Assembly: GCA_016432265.1 (NCBI GenBank)
Contig: CP066681.1
Location: forward strand, 186,001-250,000
Source of the DNA: Micavibrio aeruginosavorus
GTDB taxonomy: Bacteria; Pseudomonadota; Alphaproteobacteria; Micavibrionales; Micavibrionaceae
Direction of reading: 5' to 3'
Length of the DNA: 64,000 bases
Numbering within the stretch: position 1 is the first letter of the stretch; every line of letters starts with the position of its first letter. The notes beneath the pieces are model-generated. The model did not search any database, was not told where the DNA came from, and saw only the letters and a list, made by a program, of their open reading frames with translations. Positions 1 through 8,567 of this stretch are shown here, one piece after another. The translations under genes were made by a program, and so were the position numbers.

Positions 1-502
1 CGACCACTTATTGCAAAAATTCCAACAGCCTGTTCTGGTGGAGACCTACTTAGGAGGCCGCGAATTTACGGTCGGGATGCTGGGCACGGGCAACCGCACC
101 CGCATAATCGGAATTATGGAGATCGCCATCCATGAGAATGGGTGCGCCAACCATTACGGCTACAACAACAAAACAGCCTGGTTTGACCATATCCAATATA
201 AACTTGTGCAGCGGCATGAAGAAACATCCTTGTATAAAGCAATAGAAAATATGGCGATCAAGACGTGGCAGGCATTGGATTGCCGCGACGCCGGGAGACT
301 GGACATACGTTGCGACTGCGCAGGAAACCCCTTCATTCTTGAAATCAACCCTCTGGCGGGTTTGTGCCCCGGCTTTTCCGACCTCGTGGTTCTGGCAGGC
401 AAGGCCGGCATGCCTTACAACGCCCTGATCCGCAACATCGTTGCCGAAACAGCCCACCGCTATAACCTGAAACTGCCGGATCAGTGTTATGAAGCCGCCT
501 GA
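1..502 (+). CDS. ATP-grasp ligase, D-Ala-D-Ala ligase-like, copy 1 (5' end missing)
   Basis: Only the C-terminal part is present; the reading frame is open from the left edge, so the start lies upstream of the window. The visible 165 or so residues carry the ATP-grasp C-terminal subdomain: ETYLGGREFTVG (the E-x-x-x-GRE strand seen in Ddl-type ligases), GRLDIRCDCAGNPFILEINPL and a G-F-S-D tail resembling the Ddl end. The E-I-N motif supplies the metal-binding Glu and Asn in this family. By family, it should join a carboxylate to an amine through an acyl phosphate. It is the most Ddl-like of four consecutive ATP-grasp genes and overlaps the next one by 14 bases, implying translational coupling. 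The substrate is unknown. Confidence 0.85.
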   Translation, partial: DHLLQKFQQPVLVETYLGGREFTVGMLGTGNRTRIIGIMEIAIHENGCANHYGYNNKTAWFDHIQYKLVQRHEETSLYKAIENMAIKTWQALDCRDAGRLDIRCDCAGNPFILEINPLAGLCPGFSDLVVLAGKAGMPYNALIRNIVAETAHRYNLKLPDQCYEAA

Positions 503-1484
503 GAAGCCCTGTATTGCCATCATACATAGCGACATCGGTAAACACCCCACGCCAGATGACGCCGATACGCTGATTCAAGCTCAATTCATTCAGGAATCAT
601 TGCAGAACTGCGGTTACCACGCCCCGCTGCTGCCCTTCCGGCCGCAATCCCTGCCTGAAAAACTTAATGAAGCGGGAGCAGCAGGCGTTTTTAACTTGGT
701 TGAAGCCGTCGGAGGGGAGGATGAGCGCTCATGGGAGGCCGCCGCCTTTTTCGAGCGGCAGTCCATTCCCTATTCAGGAAACAGCGCCCGCGCCCTGCGG
801 GAGCTTCTAAACAAACCCACAGTCAAGCGCCGCCTGCAACAAGCCGGTCTGCCCACGCCCGCCTTTGCCGAGGACGGGTCACAGGAGAAAGAATGGATTT
901 TAAAATCGGAAACATTCCACTGTTCGCGCGGGATCGACAAGCGCAATGTCTCAAAAGATCTCGACTCCTTGCGTCGGCTGGCGCGGGAATGCGCCGCGCG
1001 TTACAGCGGGGCGTGGTTCATCGAAGAATATATCCCAGGGCGAGAAATCAATGTCGCTCTGCTCGATAACGGCACAATGGTGCCGGATGTTCTTCCCGCC
1101 TCTGAGATATGCTTCACCGGACAAGAGCCGCATATCGTCGATTACGACTCGAAATGGGTGGAAAACAGCGAGTCCTACAAGAACACCACACCCAGCATGC
1201 TGTTCCAGGAAAGCGATCACGCCTTGCTGCAGGAACTGGCGCGCCTGTCCAGACAGTGCTGGCAACTTTTTTCTCTCCGCGGCTATGCTCGCGTCGATTT
1301 CCGCATCAGCAGAGATGGCCGACCCTATATCCTCGAAATCAACGCCAACCCCTGTCTCTCGCCTGACGCAGGCTTTATGCGAGCAGTCCTGCATAGCGAG
1401 CAGGCGCCGCATGATGTCGTCCGGCAGCTTATAGAACCGCTTCTGCACTCAGCCCCTGTGTCACATGGAAAAATCACTGCGTAA
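489..1484 (+). CDS. ATP-grasp ligase, D-Ala-D-Ala ligase-like, copy 2
   Basis: A 331-residue protein of about normal Ddl length. The N-terminal part holds the pre-ATP-grasp fold with FNLVEAVGGEDERSWE, and YSGNSARALRELLNKPTVKRRL matches the Ddl region where the ligase orders its substrate loop and first ATP-contacting Lys. ILKSETFHCSRGI is the central Lys strand, EEYIPGREINVALL the GRE strand, and ARVDFRISRDGRPYILEINANP the metal-binding core with D, E and N. It begins inside copy 1 and runs into copy 3 with overlaps of 14 and 20 bases, so the three are one operon. The tail after E-I-N-A-N-P differs from true Ddl (no G-x-T-x-x-S), so a substrate other than D-alanine is likely. Confidence 0.88.
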   Translation: MKPPEKPCIAIIHSDIGKHPTPDDADTLIQAQFIQESLQNCGYHAPLLPFRPQSLPEKLNEAGAAGVFNLVEAVGGEDERSWEAAAFFERQSIPYSGNSARALRELLNKPTVKRRLQQAGLPTPAFAEDGSQEKEWILKSETFHCSRGIDKRNVSKDLDSLRRLARECAARYSGAWFIEEYIPGREINVALLDNGTMVPDVLPASEICFTGQEPHIVDYDSKWVENSESYKNTTPSMLFQESDHALLQELARLSRQCWQLFSLRGYARVDFRISRDGRPYILEINANPCLSPDAGFMRAVLHSEQAPHDVVRQLIEPLLHSAPVSHGKITA

Positions 1485-2505
1485 CCAGACCAACCACTTG
1501 CCCTATGACGAAGTGGTGATGTTGCACGACCATCCCTATCCCGAGTCAACCGACGACGAATTGTTCAACATCGCTCTTGCGAAAGATCTGGGTGCGATCA
1601 TTCGTACATTGGGCGTTGAAACTACTTGTCTGGCCTTTTGCGACTCCTCTTTGGATATACTGCGGCGTAAAAAAACCAAGGGGGATAATTTTGTCGTCTT
1701 CAATCTGGTTGAAAATGTCGAGCGCAAACCCGAGTGGCAGCCTCGCGCGATGCAAGCCCTTGAAGATATCGGCGTGGCCTTCACCGGAACAAGCGCGGAA
1801 CAATTGCTGGCATGCGATGCCGACAAGTTTCGCATGAAAGAATCCTTGCTTGCGCGAGGGCTACCCACACCTTTGTGGGCCACGCGCAACCATATAAAAC
1901 CGCTATATACGGAGAGCGGGCCATGGCTGGTGAAGTCTGCCCTTTATCATGGATCCTTCAATATCCGTCAGGACAGTATTTCAGAAGACCCCGCTTATTT
2001 GCTGAGTCTGATGCAACGCTACGAAGACGCGCATGGCGGCCTGTGGTTTGCCGAACAGTTTCTGGACGGACGCGAGTTCTATATAGGCCTGATCGGACGG
2101 AAGGGGGAGAAACCTTACCAACTGCCCGTAGCCGAAGTTGTCTACGACCAGGAATTCTTTTCACAGGGGCGTTACGCATTGCTGACCGAAGATGGGAAGT
2201 GGGATGAGGACGGATCGGAATTCAGGGCCATACGAACAACGTTCGATAGCCTGCGGCAAGAAAGGGAGCTAGAACAAATATTGCAGGATATGGCAGAACG
2301 CTGCTGGCTGGCTATGGATCTGAACGGTTACGCCCGCATCGATTTCCGCGCCGACAGGGACGGGCGGCCTTACATTCTGGAGATCAACACAAACCCTTAC
2401 CTGGGCATCAACGACAGCTATATTTTCCAGCCTGCGGCAAGCGCAGGCTTGAGCGTGGCAGACGTTCTTGAGAAAATCATACTTTGCGCGCATGGCGCAA
2501 AGTGA
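1465..2505 (+). CDS. ATP-grasp ligase, D-Ala-D-Ala ligase-like, copy 3
   Basis: A 346-residue protein with the same domain order as copy 2: N-terminal VVFNLVENVERKPEWQPRA, the substrate and ATP entry segment FTGTSAEQLLACDADKFRMKESLLARGLPTP, Lys strand WLVKSALYHGS, GRE strand EQFLDGREFYIGLIG, and core ARIDFRADRDGRPYILEINTNPYLGIND. All residues expected for nucleotide and magnesium binding are visible, so it should be active. It begins 20 bases before the end of copy 2 and is followed after 15 bases by copy 4. Copies 2 and 3 share the phrase DGRPYILEIN and are probably an old tandem duplication. The reaction is expected to be amide or peptide bond formation; the substrate is unknown. Confidence 0.88.
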   Translation: MEKSLRNQTNHLPYDEVVMLHDHPYPESTDDELFNIALAKDLGAIIRTLGVETTCLAFCDSSLDILRRKKTKGDNFVVFNLVENVERKPEWQPRAMQALEDIGVAFTGTSAEQLLACDADKFRMKESLLARGLPTPLWATRNHIKPLYTESGPWLVKSALYHGSFNIRQDSISEDPAYLLSLMQRYEDAHGGLWFAEQFLDGREFYIGLIGRKGEKPYQLPVAEVVYDQEFFSQGRYALLTEDGKWDEDGSEFRAIRTTFDSLRQERELEQILQDMAERCWLAMDLNGYARIDFRADRDGRPYILEINTNPYLGINDSYIFQPAASAGLSVADVLEKIILCAHGAK

Positions 2506-2520
2506 TAGCCTGAAAGCGCA

Positions 2521-3582
2521 ATGATCCCGCGCTTGCTAATAAACCCTGTCTTCACAAGGATCGCCGTGCTTCTTGGCGACCCGCGGCAGACCGACGCCGT
2601 CAAACCGGACAACCGGTTTTCCCAAGAAGATCTTGCAGAGATAGACACTCTCAAGAACACTCTGGCGACGTTGAACGAGTATAGCTTCTTTTATCTGGAT
2701 GACCACGCGACGCTAATAGAAGACCTGCGCCGGACGAAGCCGGATCTTGTCCTGAATTTTTGCGACAACGGATTCAACAATAACCCCAGACAGGAGATGC
2801 ATGTCCCGGCGTTGCTGGAGATGCTGGGCTTGCCATACTCCGGGGCCGGGGCCGACTGCCTCCTGCTCTCTTACGACAAATTCATCGTCAACCAGTTTGC
2901 AAAACAACTGAATATACCCACACCGAAAGAGACATTGCTGACCGGCAATTCCTGCGCCATTGAAGATTGGGACATTTTCCCGGCGATGGTAAAGCCAAAC
3001 GCCGCCGATAACAGCGTTGGCATTGATATACGGTCAGTTGTGCATGATCGCGCTTCCCTCAGAGCGCAGATCGGTCGTTTGCGCAACGATATGGGTATTG
3101 AAGATATCTTGGTGCAGGAATTTCTGCCCGGTACGGAGTATCGCGTTACAATGATAGGCAACACCGGCCATGGTTTTACCTACCTCCCAACCTTTGAGTG
3201 GGACTATTCAAAATTGCCCGCCAACGTGCCTCATATCCTAACGCACGAGTCAAAGTACGATATCAACGGACCCTACGATAACCTGAAATCCCGTCATTCC
3301 GTTCTTTCTCCGGAACTGAGACAGCCGATGGAACGTTACTCGGAGGCGCTTTTCAAGGCCTTGCGTTGCCGCGACTGTGCAAAGATAGATTACCGTCTGG
3401 ACAAGGACGGGCAGCTACGCCTTGTAGAATTCAACCCCAACCCCAGTTGGGACGAAGGCGCCTACATTAATCAGGAAGATATTGATAAGGGCTATCATTA
3501 TGTCGACATACTGCGTCTACTGCTTGAAGTGGCGCAAATTCGTTACGCGCAGGAGGCGACAAACTCCCGGAGGCATGCATGA
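2521..3582 (+). CDS. ATP-grasp ligase, D-Ala-D-Ala ligase-like, copy 4 (most divergent)
   Basis: A 353-residue ATP-grasp protein. It shows VLNFCDNGFNNNPRQEMHVPALLEMLGLPYSGAGADCLLLSYDK, the classic Ddl pre-ATP layout (H-x-P-A-L-L-E-x-x-x-x-x-Y-x-G). Lys strand AMVKPNAADNSVGID, strand VQEFLPGTEYRVTMIG and core AKIDYRLDKDGQLRLVEFNPNPSWDEGA follow. GRE is replaced by GTE and E-I-N by E-F-N, so it is the most divergent member and may use a different partner. It starts 15 bases after copy 3 and overlaps the GNAT-M23 gene by 4 bases (ATGA), so it is translationally coupled to that fusion. The start ATG at 2521 is preceded only by a weak GAAAG. Confidence 0.87.
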   Translation: MIPRLLINPVFTRIAVLLGDPRQTDAVKPDNRFSQEDLAEIDTLKNTLATLNEYSFFYLDDHATLIEDLRRTKPDLVLNFCDNGFNNNPRQEMHVPALLEMLGLPYSGAGADCLLLSYDKFIVNQFAKQLNIPTPKETLLTGNSCAIEDWDIFPAMVKPNAADNSVGIDIRSVVHDRASLRAQIGRLRNDMGIEDILVQEFLPGTEYRVTMIGNTGHGFTYLPTFEWDYSKLPANVPHILTHESKYDINGPYDNLKSRHSVLSPELRQPMERYSEALFKALRCRDCAKIDYRLDKDGQLRLVEFNPNPSWDEGAYINQEDIDKGYHYVDILRLLLEVAQIRYAQEATNSRRHA

Positions 3583-5018
3583 TTCGCAAGGCCACACTGG
3601 ATGACATCCCCACATTATCCCGCATAGAAATGGCCAGCTTCCGAAGCCACCATTTCCCCATCGACGAAGAAGCGTTTTATGAGTTGCTTTTGGATCCCCT
3701 CCAGGTCGTCCTCGTGCACGAAGATTCGCGCAGGGGCGTGACCGGGCATTTGCTGGCGGAAGTTCTTGAGAACAAAACCCGCATGAACGTCGATTCGATA
3801 GCCGTCTTGCCGGAATGCCGGGGTCAGGGTACCGGCAAAAAACTTATGAAGGCGGCCTTTGAGTACGCAAGGAGAGGGAACATCCCGATCATGACGCTGG
3901 AAGCCCCGGAAAGCGACCCCCTGCTTAGAGGCTTCTACCAAAGCCTTGGTTTCTCTGTGACAGGCCGCACTGATGATTTTTACGGAGATGGTAGCGCCTG
4001 CCTGCTGCTGAAAATGGTTTTTACAGTACTGCTATTGATCTTTATACCGGTATCGGCGCAAGCTGGGGAGCCTTTCAGGCTGAAGATGCCGCTGTCTTGC
4101 GAATTGGGCCGGACTTGCTGGCTGGTTAATCATCCGGATCGCAAACCGGAGGCGGGCGTTCTTGCAGACTTCACATGCGGCGCCCTGACTTATGACGGCC
4201 ATGACGGCAGCGACTTTGTGATCCGTGACCTGGCCGCCATGGAGGGGGGCGTACCCGTTCTGGCCGCAGCGGACGGCACCGTTTTGCGCACCCGCGACGG
4301 AGCCCCTGATCAAATGCCCACAAAAGACGATATCCGTGAATTGCTGGCCGATAAGAAAGGGTGCGGCAATGGTATCGTTCTGGATCACGGGAATGGCTGG
4401 CAAACGCTATACTGCCACCTCAAAAAAGGATCGGTGAAGGTGCGTGAAGGGCAAACTCTGCACGTCGGGGACGATATGGGCCTGACCGGCCACTCCGGCA
4501 TTGCCGAATTCCCGCATCTGCACTTCACAGTCATCAAGGACGGGGTCGTGCACGATCCCTTTACAGGGGAGGCGATCACAGCACCCTGTAAAACCCCCGC
4601 TACAACATCCTCCTCCCTATGGGATCCGCCTTTGCCCTATCAGCCCGTCACAATTGCCGCGGCCGGGTTCTTGCCCGCTCTGCCCGATACCGACTTTTTG
4701 CGAATTGACGGCAGCGAGAGACCCTTCTTGCCACGGAAAGAAATCTCAACCTTGTCCTTATGGGTTCAGTTCTACGGCGTCAACGAGGGGGATGTGGTAG
4801 AAATGGAGATCATCGGGCCCAACGACGATGTGATCGCGCAACGGCGCCTGCTTCAGGAAAAAACCCGCACACGTCAATACTATTGGATTGGCAAGCCCCT
4901 TCAGGAGAATACGGCAATGACCCCGGGCCGTTACACAGGTCTTATAACTTTAAAACGGGCCACCCCGGATGGCGCGACTTTGGTGCGCACGCGCACCACG
5001 GCCGTAGACATAGACTAG
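3579..5018 (+). CDS. GNAT acetyltransferase fused to a membrane or signal segment and an M23 peptidase
   Basis: A 479-residue fusion in one uninterrupted frame. Residues 1-143 are a GNAT N-acetyltransferase, with the acetyl-CoA loop RGQGTGK at 81-87 and a C-terminal G-F-Y-x-x-x-G-F motif. Residues 146-162 (MVFTVLLLIFIPVSAQA) form a hydrophobic stretch ending in a signal-peptidase-like A-Q-A. Residues about 185-335 are a LytM/M23 metallopeptidase with metal ligands H208 and D212 and the H313-L-H315 motif, so it looks catalytically complete. Residues 360-479 are a beta-rich tail of unknown type. The fusion implies a cytoplasmic acetyltransferase tethered to a periplasmic peptidase. Alternatively, M146 (ATG at 4014, in frame) could be a second translation start giving a secreted peptidase; I see no ribosome site before it. 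Last gene of the ATP-grasp operon. Confidence 0.85.
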   Translation: MIRKATLDDIPTLSRIEMASFRSHHFPIDEEAFYELLLDPLQVVLVHEDSRRGVTGHLLAEVLENKTRMNVDSIAVLPECRGQGTGKKLMKAAFEYARRGNIPIMTLEAPESDPLLRGFYQSLGFSVTGRTDDFYGDGSACLLLKMVFTVLLLIFIPVSAQAGEPFRLKMPLSCELGRTCWLVNHPDRKPEAGVLADFTCGALTYDGHDGSDFVIRDLAAMEGGVPVLAAADGTVLRTRDGAPDQMPTKDDIRELLADKKGCGNGIVLDHGNGWQTLYCHLKKGSVKVREGQTLHVGDDMGLTGHSGIAEFPHLHFTVIKDGVVHDPFTGEAITAPCKTPATTSSSLWDPPLPYQPVTIAAAGFLPALPDTDFLRIDGSERPFLPRKEISTLSLWVQFYGVNEGDVVEMEIIGPNDDVIAQRRLLQEKTRTRQYYWIGKPLQENTAMTPGRYTGLITLKRATPDGATLVRTRTTAVDID

Positions 5019-5020
5019 CA

Positions 5021-5602
5021 TCAGCACGCTCCTTCCTTGCTGCGCTGACGGCGTAAGAGAACATAAAACGCCCCGCCGCCGCCATGCATAGGCCGGGCGG
5101 GTTCTACAGCCAGCACCACATCCTTAAAACCTTCCTCCAGCAGCCACCCTGGCACACGCTGACGTAAGACACCGGCGCTTTCACCGCGTCCTTTGCCCGT
5201 TATGACCAAGAAACAGCGCTTCCCACTGCTGTAAAGAAAGGCAGCAGTTTCCAGAAGTTTTTTATGAGCTGCTGCCTGCGTCAATCCATGCAGGTCAAGC
5301 ACAAAATCTATCGGGTAGTCGCCGCGGCGTAACTTCTGTGCTGTACGCCGGTCGATATCCCTGCTTCTTGGCTCCTGCGCGGGGTCTGTCGCCCCCGCGC
5401 CAACGCATCCCGCCGTGTGCAAGACTTCGCCCTTGTGACAACTGCGGGCACGCGGAGGAGGCGCGGCATTTTTAACCAGCGGCTTTACATCGCGTGTAAC
5501 GTAAACCCAAAGATCGTTATCGCTACCTTCAGTAGGAGCCGCCCCTTCCGAGGGGCCGGCAGGTAACCTAGAACCCTTTCTTTTTCCATCAGAATTCATC
5601 AA
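5021..5602 (-). CDS. Smr-domain protein (Smr/MutS2 family)
   Basis: A 193-residue protein with a polar N-terminal half of low complexity and a C-terminal Smr domain. The signature is FVLDLHGLTQAAAHKKL, the DLHG motif expected for Smr endonuclease-like domains, followed by the TGKGRGESAG loop and a C-terminal GGGGAFYVLLRR strand. In the family these domains nick or bind DNA or RNA; the stand-alone role in bacteria is not settled. It is convergent with the GNAT-M23 gene, with only two bases between the stop codons. In many alphaproteobacteria this gene sits next to mltA and the Tim44-like gene, which here are about 50 kb away. Confidence 0.85.
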   Translation of the reverse strand: MMNSDGKRKGSRLPAGPSEGAAPTEGSDNDLWVYVTRDVKPLVKNAAPPPRARSCHKGEVLHTAGCVGAGATDPAQEPRSRDIDRRTAQKLRRGDYPIDFVLDLHGLTQAAAHKKLLETAAFLYSSGKRCFLVITGKGRGESAGVLRQRVPGWLLEEGFKDVVLAVEPARPMHGGGGAFYVLLRRQRSKEGAC

Positions 5603-5715
5603 TACTCCTGCAAAAGTCAGGGTTAGGCCTTTATCTCGCCCTATACAGTCTGTAAATTATATTCTGGTACAATCGAATTAAGTTACTCTTAACCTTTGAC
5701 AAGTTTTACAACACT

Positions 5716-6486
5716 ATGGCCCGAACAACATCTAAGAACAAACAAGGCCGCAAAGTCCTTCCTCTGCTTATCGTCGCTTTGGCCCTTTCACTGCTTGCAA
5801 CCCCAGCCAACGCGCAATCCAACCGCAGTGTTGAAGAGTTGACAGGTTTTGCCTTCTTCAAATTCGCAAAAGTGCAACCCGATTTCCGCAGTTGGATCAC
5901 CATGTCCGACACATATAGACAGGCCACACCGCGAGAACGCGTCAATATGCTGAGGAACGGCGTTACAAACCTCGAGAACTCTTTCAATAACTATGTTATC
6001 GAAGACCATCCGATCAGGCTGAAAGTGCCGGCAAAAATCACACTGCCGACACAAGTGCAGCTAAACAAGATGAAGAGTGCGGGCGGATCAATCGACATCC
6101 CCATCAAGCTGAATAACGACAACGGCGGTTTCTTTGCTATTCAGGTCGCAGACATGTGGATTGCGTTAATTCCTGAAGACTTCGAAAATCTGCTGACGAT
6201 TAAGGTTCCGGTCGAGAATTATGATGCTTTCAGAAAAACCGCGATCGACAACGGCCTCAACAGCAAGGAGGGGCATGGCCTGCTGAATCTGGAACTGATA
6301 CCGACACAGGCTGACACAACCAGCCCCTTGCTGGTGAAAGATTACGAGCTATGGATGCTCATGGGAAAGGTCACGATGTTCGAACTCTGGTCATCAGATG
6401 AGAAAAACATGATCTGGTATCATGAATTGCCCGGCTATAAGCCGCGCATCAAGGGCGAGAGCATTTATAACCTCTTCAAGAACTGA
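5716..6486 (+). CDS. Secreted protein of unknown function
   Basis: I do not recognise this 256-residue protein. It starts with a basic stretch and a clear signal peptide (RKVLPLLIVALALSLLATPANA, cleavage after A-N-A), so the mature part of about 222 residues is exported. The mature protein has no cysteines or repeats that stand out and is a mix of polar and hydrophobic strands, suggesting a soluble globular periplasmic domain. There is no strong ribosome site before ATG 5716. It is followed 35 bases later by another unknown gene on the same strand, so the two may be co-transcribed. Confidence 0.7.
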   Translation: MARTTSKNKQGRKVLPLLIVALALSLLATPANAQSNRSVEELTGFAFFKFAKVQPDFRSWITMSDTYRQATPRERVNMLRNGVTNLENSFNNYVIEDHPIRLKVPAKITLPTQVQLNKMKSAGGSIDIPIKLNNDNGGFFAIQVADMWIALIPEDFENLLTIKVPVENYDAFRKTAIDNGLNSKEGHGLLNLELIPTQADTTSPLLVKDYELWMLMGKVTMFELWSSDEKNMIWYHELPGYKPRIKGESIYNLFKN

Positions 6487-6521
6487 GTACCTTTGAAAAA
6501 ACAGACGCAAAGGGGGACGCT

Positions 6522-7043
6522 ATGGAATCGCGTCTGGATAGTATTTTCCGCACAAATTTCCGCCAGGCAGAAAACGCCGATGCCCGGCTGGAAATCAAGC
6601 GCGATGAAAGCGAAGAAGGCAGGAAACGCAAAGAACGCGGCAAAGATGGCGAAAAGGATGGCGCAGAGTGGGAGGACGTCACAACGTTATCGGTGCCGGC
6701 CCTACAACAGTTCTTGCTCGCCCTGATAAGCCCAAACACGCCGTTGCCGCAAGCGACCCCCGCAGGGCCAGGGACACCGGAAAGCCTGTCTCCGCAGCAA
6801 AAGACAGCCCACCACGCCGCGCACGCTTACCAGACAACCGCCCGGCAGCAGCAACCCTCGACAGCGGCCTCCACCGTGCAAGACAATCCCGCCCTGAGCA
6901 TTGAAGAGAACAGGGCCATTCATCGTTTGCTGAAGGATCTGGATACCTTGCTGCAACAAAACATAACGACTATCGTCCTGCGCAAGGAAGGAAGCTTCCT
7001 TGAGAGTCTGCAAAAAGCCGTAACAGCCGCACAGCCCTTGTGA
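6522..7043 (+). CDS. Hypothetical charged protein
   Basis: A 173-residue protein that I do not recognise. The start at 6522 is chosen because AGGGGG lies 6 bases upstream. Residues 18-52 are extremely rich in Arg, Lys, Glu and Asp (RDESEEGRKRKERGKDGEKDG), probably a long charged helix or disordered linker. The middle is Pro, Thr and Gln rich, and the C-terminal 50 residues look like an amphipathic helical segment. There is no signal peptide or membrane segment. It is convergent with the winged-helix regulator 7 bases downstream. Confidence 0.6.
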   Translation: MESRLDSIFRTNFRQAENADARLEIKRDESEEGRKRKERGKDGEKDGAEWEDVTTLSVPALQQFLLALISPNTPLPQATPAGPGTPESLSPQQKTAHHAAHAYQTTARQQQPSTAASTVQDNPALSIEENRAIHRLLKDLDTLLQQNITTIVLRKEGSFLESLQKAVTAAQPL

Positions 7044-7049
7044 CAAATA

Positions 7050-7562
7050 TCAGGCAAGCATCAGGCGGTACCCTTGCTCCTCGGTGAGCAACGTGACGGG
7101 GTTTCCGGGGTCAATTTCGATTTTTTGCCGCAAACGGTAAATATGGGTTTCGATGGTGTGGGTTTCTACGCCCTCGACATAGCCCCAGACATGCTGCAAC
7201 AAATCGCGCCGGGAAACGGCATGCCCAGGCGCAGACAGCAGGCAACTCAGGATAGCAGACTCTTTCTCTGTCAACGCGACTTCCTCGGCAGACTCTTCAT
7301 CCACAAGCAAAGCCAGGGACGGATCGAACAGAAAACGCCCCAAAGGCGGCAACGGCGCAGCCTGTTTCAGGCCCTGCAACCGCCGTAACACCGTTCCCGC
7401 GCGCAAGGGAGGGCTCAGCTTCAAGGCCGCTTGCCGGGGATCGTCACAAAACTGCAAAGTCAGGGCGAAAGCTGGCGCGAGAGACGTCAGCACCCGCTGC
7501 ACAACGGGATCGGAGGCAAAGACAAGAACTGGTTTCGCAGACGATTCGGACATGGAGTCCAT
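7050..7562 (-). CDS. OmpR-type winged-helix regulator with a degraded receiver domain
   Basis: About 170 residues from ATG 7562; a GTG at 7619 would add 19 residues and is less likely. The C-terminal 100 residues are a clear OmpR/PhoB winged helix: LTEKESAILSCLLSAPGHAVSRRDLLQHVWGYVEGVETHTIETHIYRLRQKIE, then the wing GYRLMLA. The N-terminal part starts like a response-regulator receiver (PVLVFASDPVVQRVLTSL) but is only about 55 residues long and has no phosphorylation Asp or conserved Lys. It should therefore bind DNA without being controlled by ordinary phosphotransfer. No histidine kinase lies nearby, and target genes are not evident. Confidence 0.8.
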   Translation of the reverse strand: MDSMSESSAKPVLVFASDPVVQRVLTSLAPAFALTLQFCDDPRQAALKLSPPLRAGTVLRRLQGLKQAAPLPPLGRFLFDPSLALLVDEESAEEVALTEKESAILSCLLSAPGHAVSRRDLLQHVWGYVEGVETHTIETHIYRLRQKIEIDPGNPVTLLTEEQGYRLMLA

Positions 7563-7714
7563 TCTAAGGCAATCTCGACTTACAGGGGGAAAAAAGAGAG
7601 GGAAGAATTGGCCGCGCACTATGCGCCGGGGCAGAAAACCTGGGATAACATGTTGATTTCAAATAATTCTGATCTGGCATGCCCTTTGCGAATCAATCGG
7701 TTGAGGTTCTTTTG

Positions 7715-8563
7715 ATGATCGATTCAACCACGCTCAACGCCTATCCTGCCCAGACCGGCGAATCAGCAGGAAGTCACAAGGCCGCACGCTTTTATATGAG
7801 GCACGATCCGGATGCGCGCATGGCGGGCAGCATCCCTGTCTGGGAGGGAAAGGCCGCACCCGGGAACCGGGCAAATTCTTCAGAATTCGAAACCGCGCTG
7901 AACTACGCCGCAACCGACAAGGAAACCTCGGGAACTGTAGTAGATCAGAACGCCGACTCTTTCGGTTTTGGCGACCTTCTGGATATCGTCAACCCGTTGC
8001 ATCACATCCCCCTGGTCAGTCAGCTTTATGAGGGCGTGACAGGCGATACAATCAAGCCATCAGGACGGATAATCGGAGGCGCCCTGTTTGGCGGCTTCGC
8101 CGGGGCCGCCGCCGGAATCGCAAATGTAATCGTTGAGGAAGAGACCGGAAAAGATGTCGCCGGGAACGTTGTGGCCATGATCACCGAAGGTGAAATGCCG
8201 GCGCAACGCAAAGAAACTTTGTCACCGGAGGAGCATCTTAATCAGGCGGCACGTCTGGCTTTTAGCGATGTCGACGCTGAAGCTCTGCCTCCGCTGGCTT
8301 TTTTGCTGCAGCCATCGCCCACTGCAAAGGCACCAGGCACCGCCACCATACCCGTTGAAGAATTAAATGACGACGACCGCACGGCAGGAACCACACCCCC
8401 TGCGTTCAACAGGCGCCCGGAATCGCTGCCGCGCGCGCCCCTGCCCTCTTTGTTGCAAAACCGGCTGGCAGATCCCGCCAGCGTCAACCTAGCCTTGATT
8501 GACGCCGACAGGACGATGGCGGCGGTGAGCGAAGTCAAACTTTCGCCCCTACCGCAGGATTAG
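7715..8563 (+). CDS. Hypothetical protein with a glycine/alanine-rich hydrophobic centre
   Basis: A 282-residue protein of unknown function. The ATG at 7715 is preferred over an upstream start because GAGG lies 8 bases before it. The N-terminal 75 residues look disordered. A central block, residues about 100-135, reads IIGGALFGGFAGAAAGIANVIV and resembles a glycine-zipper segment that could insert into or associate with a membrane. The C-terminal 90 residues are Pro-rich and probably unstructured. No signal peptide is visible. It is convergent with yggS, with four bases between them. Confidence 0.65.
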   Translation: MIDSTTLNAYPAQTGESAGSHKAARFYMRHDPDARMAGSIPVWEGKAAPGNRANSSEFETALNYAATDKETSGTVVDQNADSFGFGDLLDIVNPLHHIPLVSQLYEGVTGDTIKPSGRIIGGALFGGFAGAAAGIANVIVEEETGKDVAGNVVAMITEGEMPAQRKETLSPEEHLNQAARLAFSDVDAEALPPLAFLLQPSPTAKAPGTATIPVEELNDDDRTAGTTPPAFNRRPESLPRAPLPSLLQNRLADPASVNLALIDADRTMAAVSEVKLSPLPQD

Positions 8564-8567
8564 AGAA

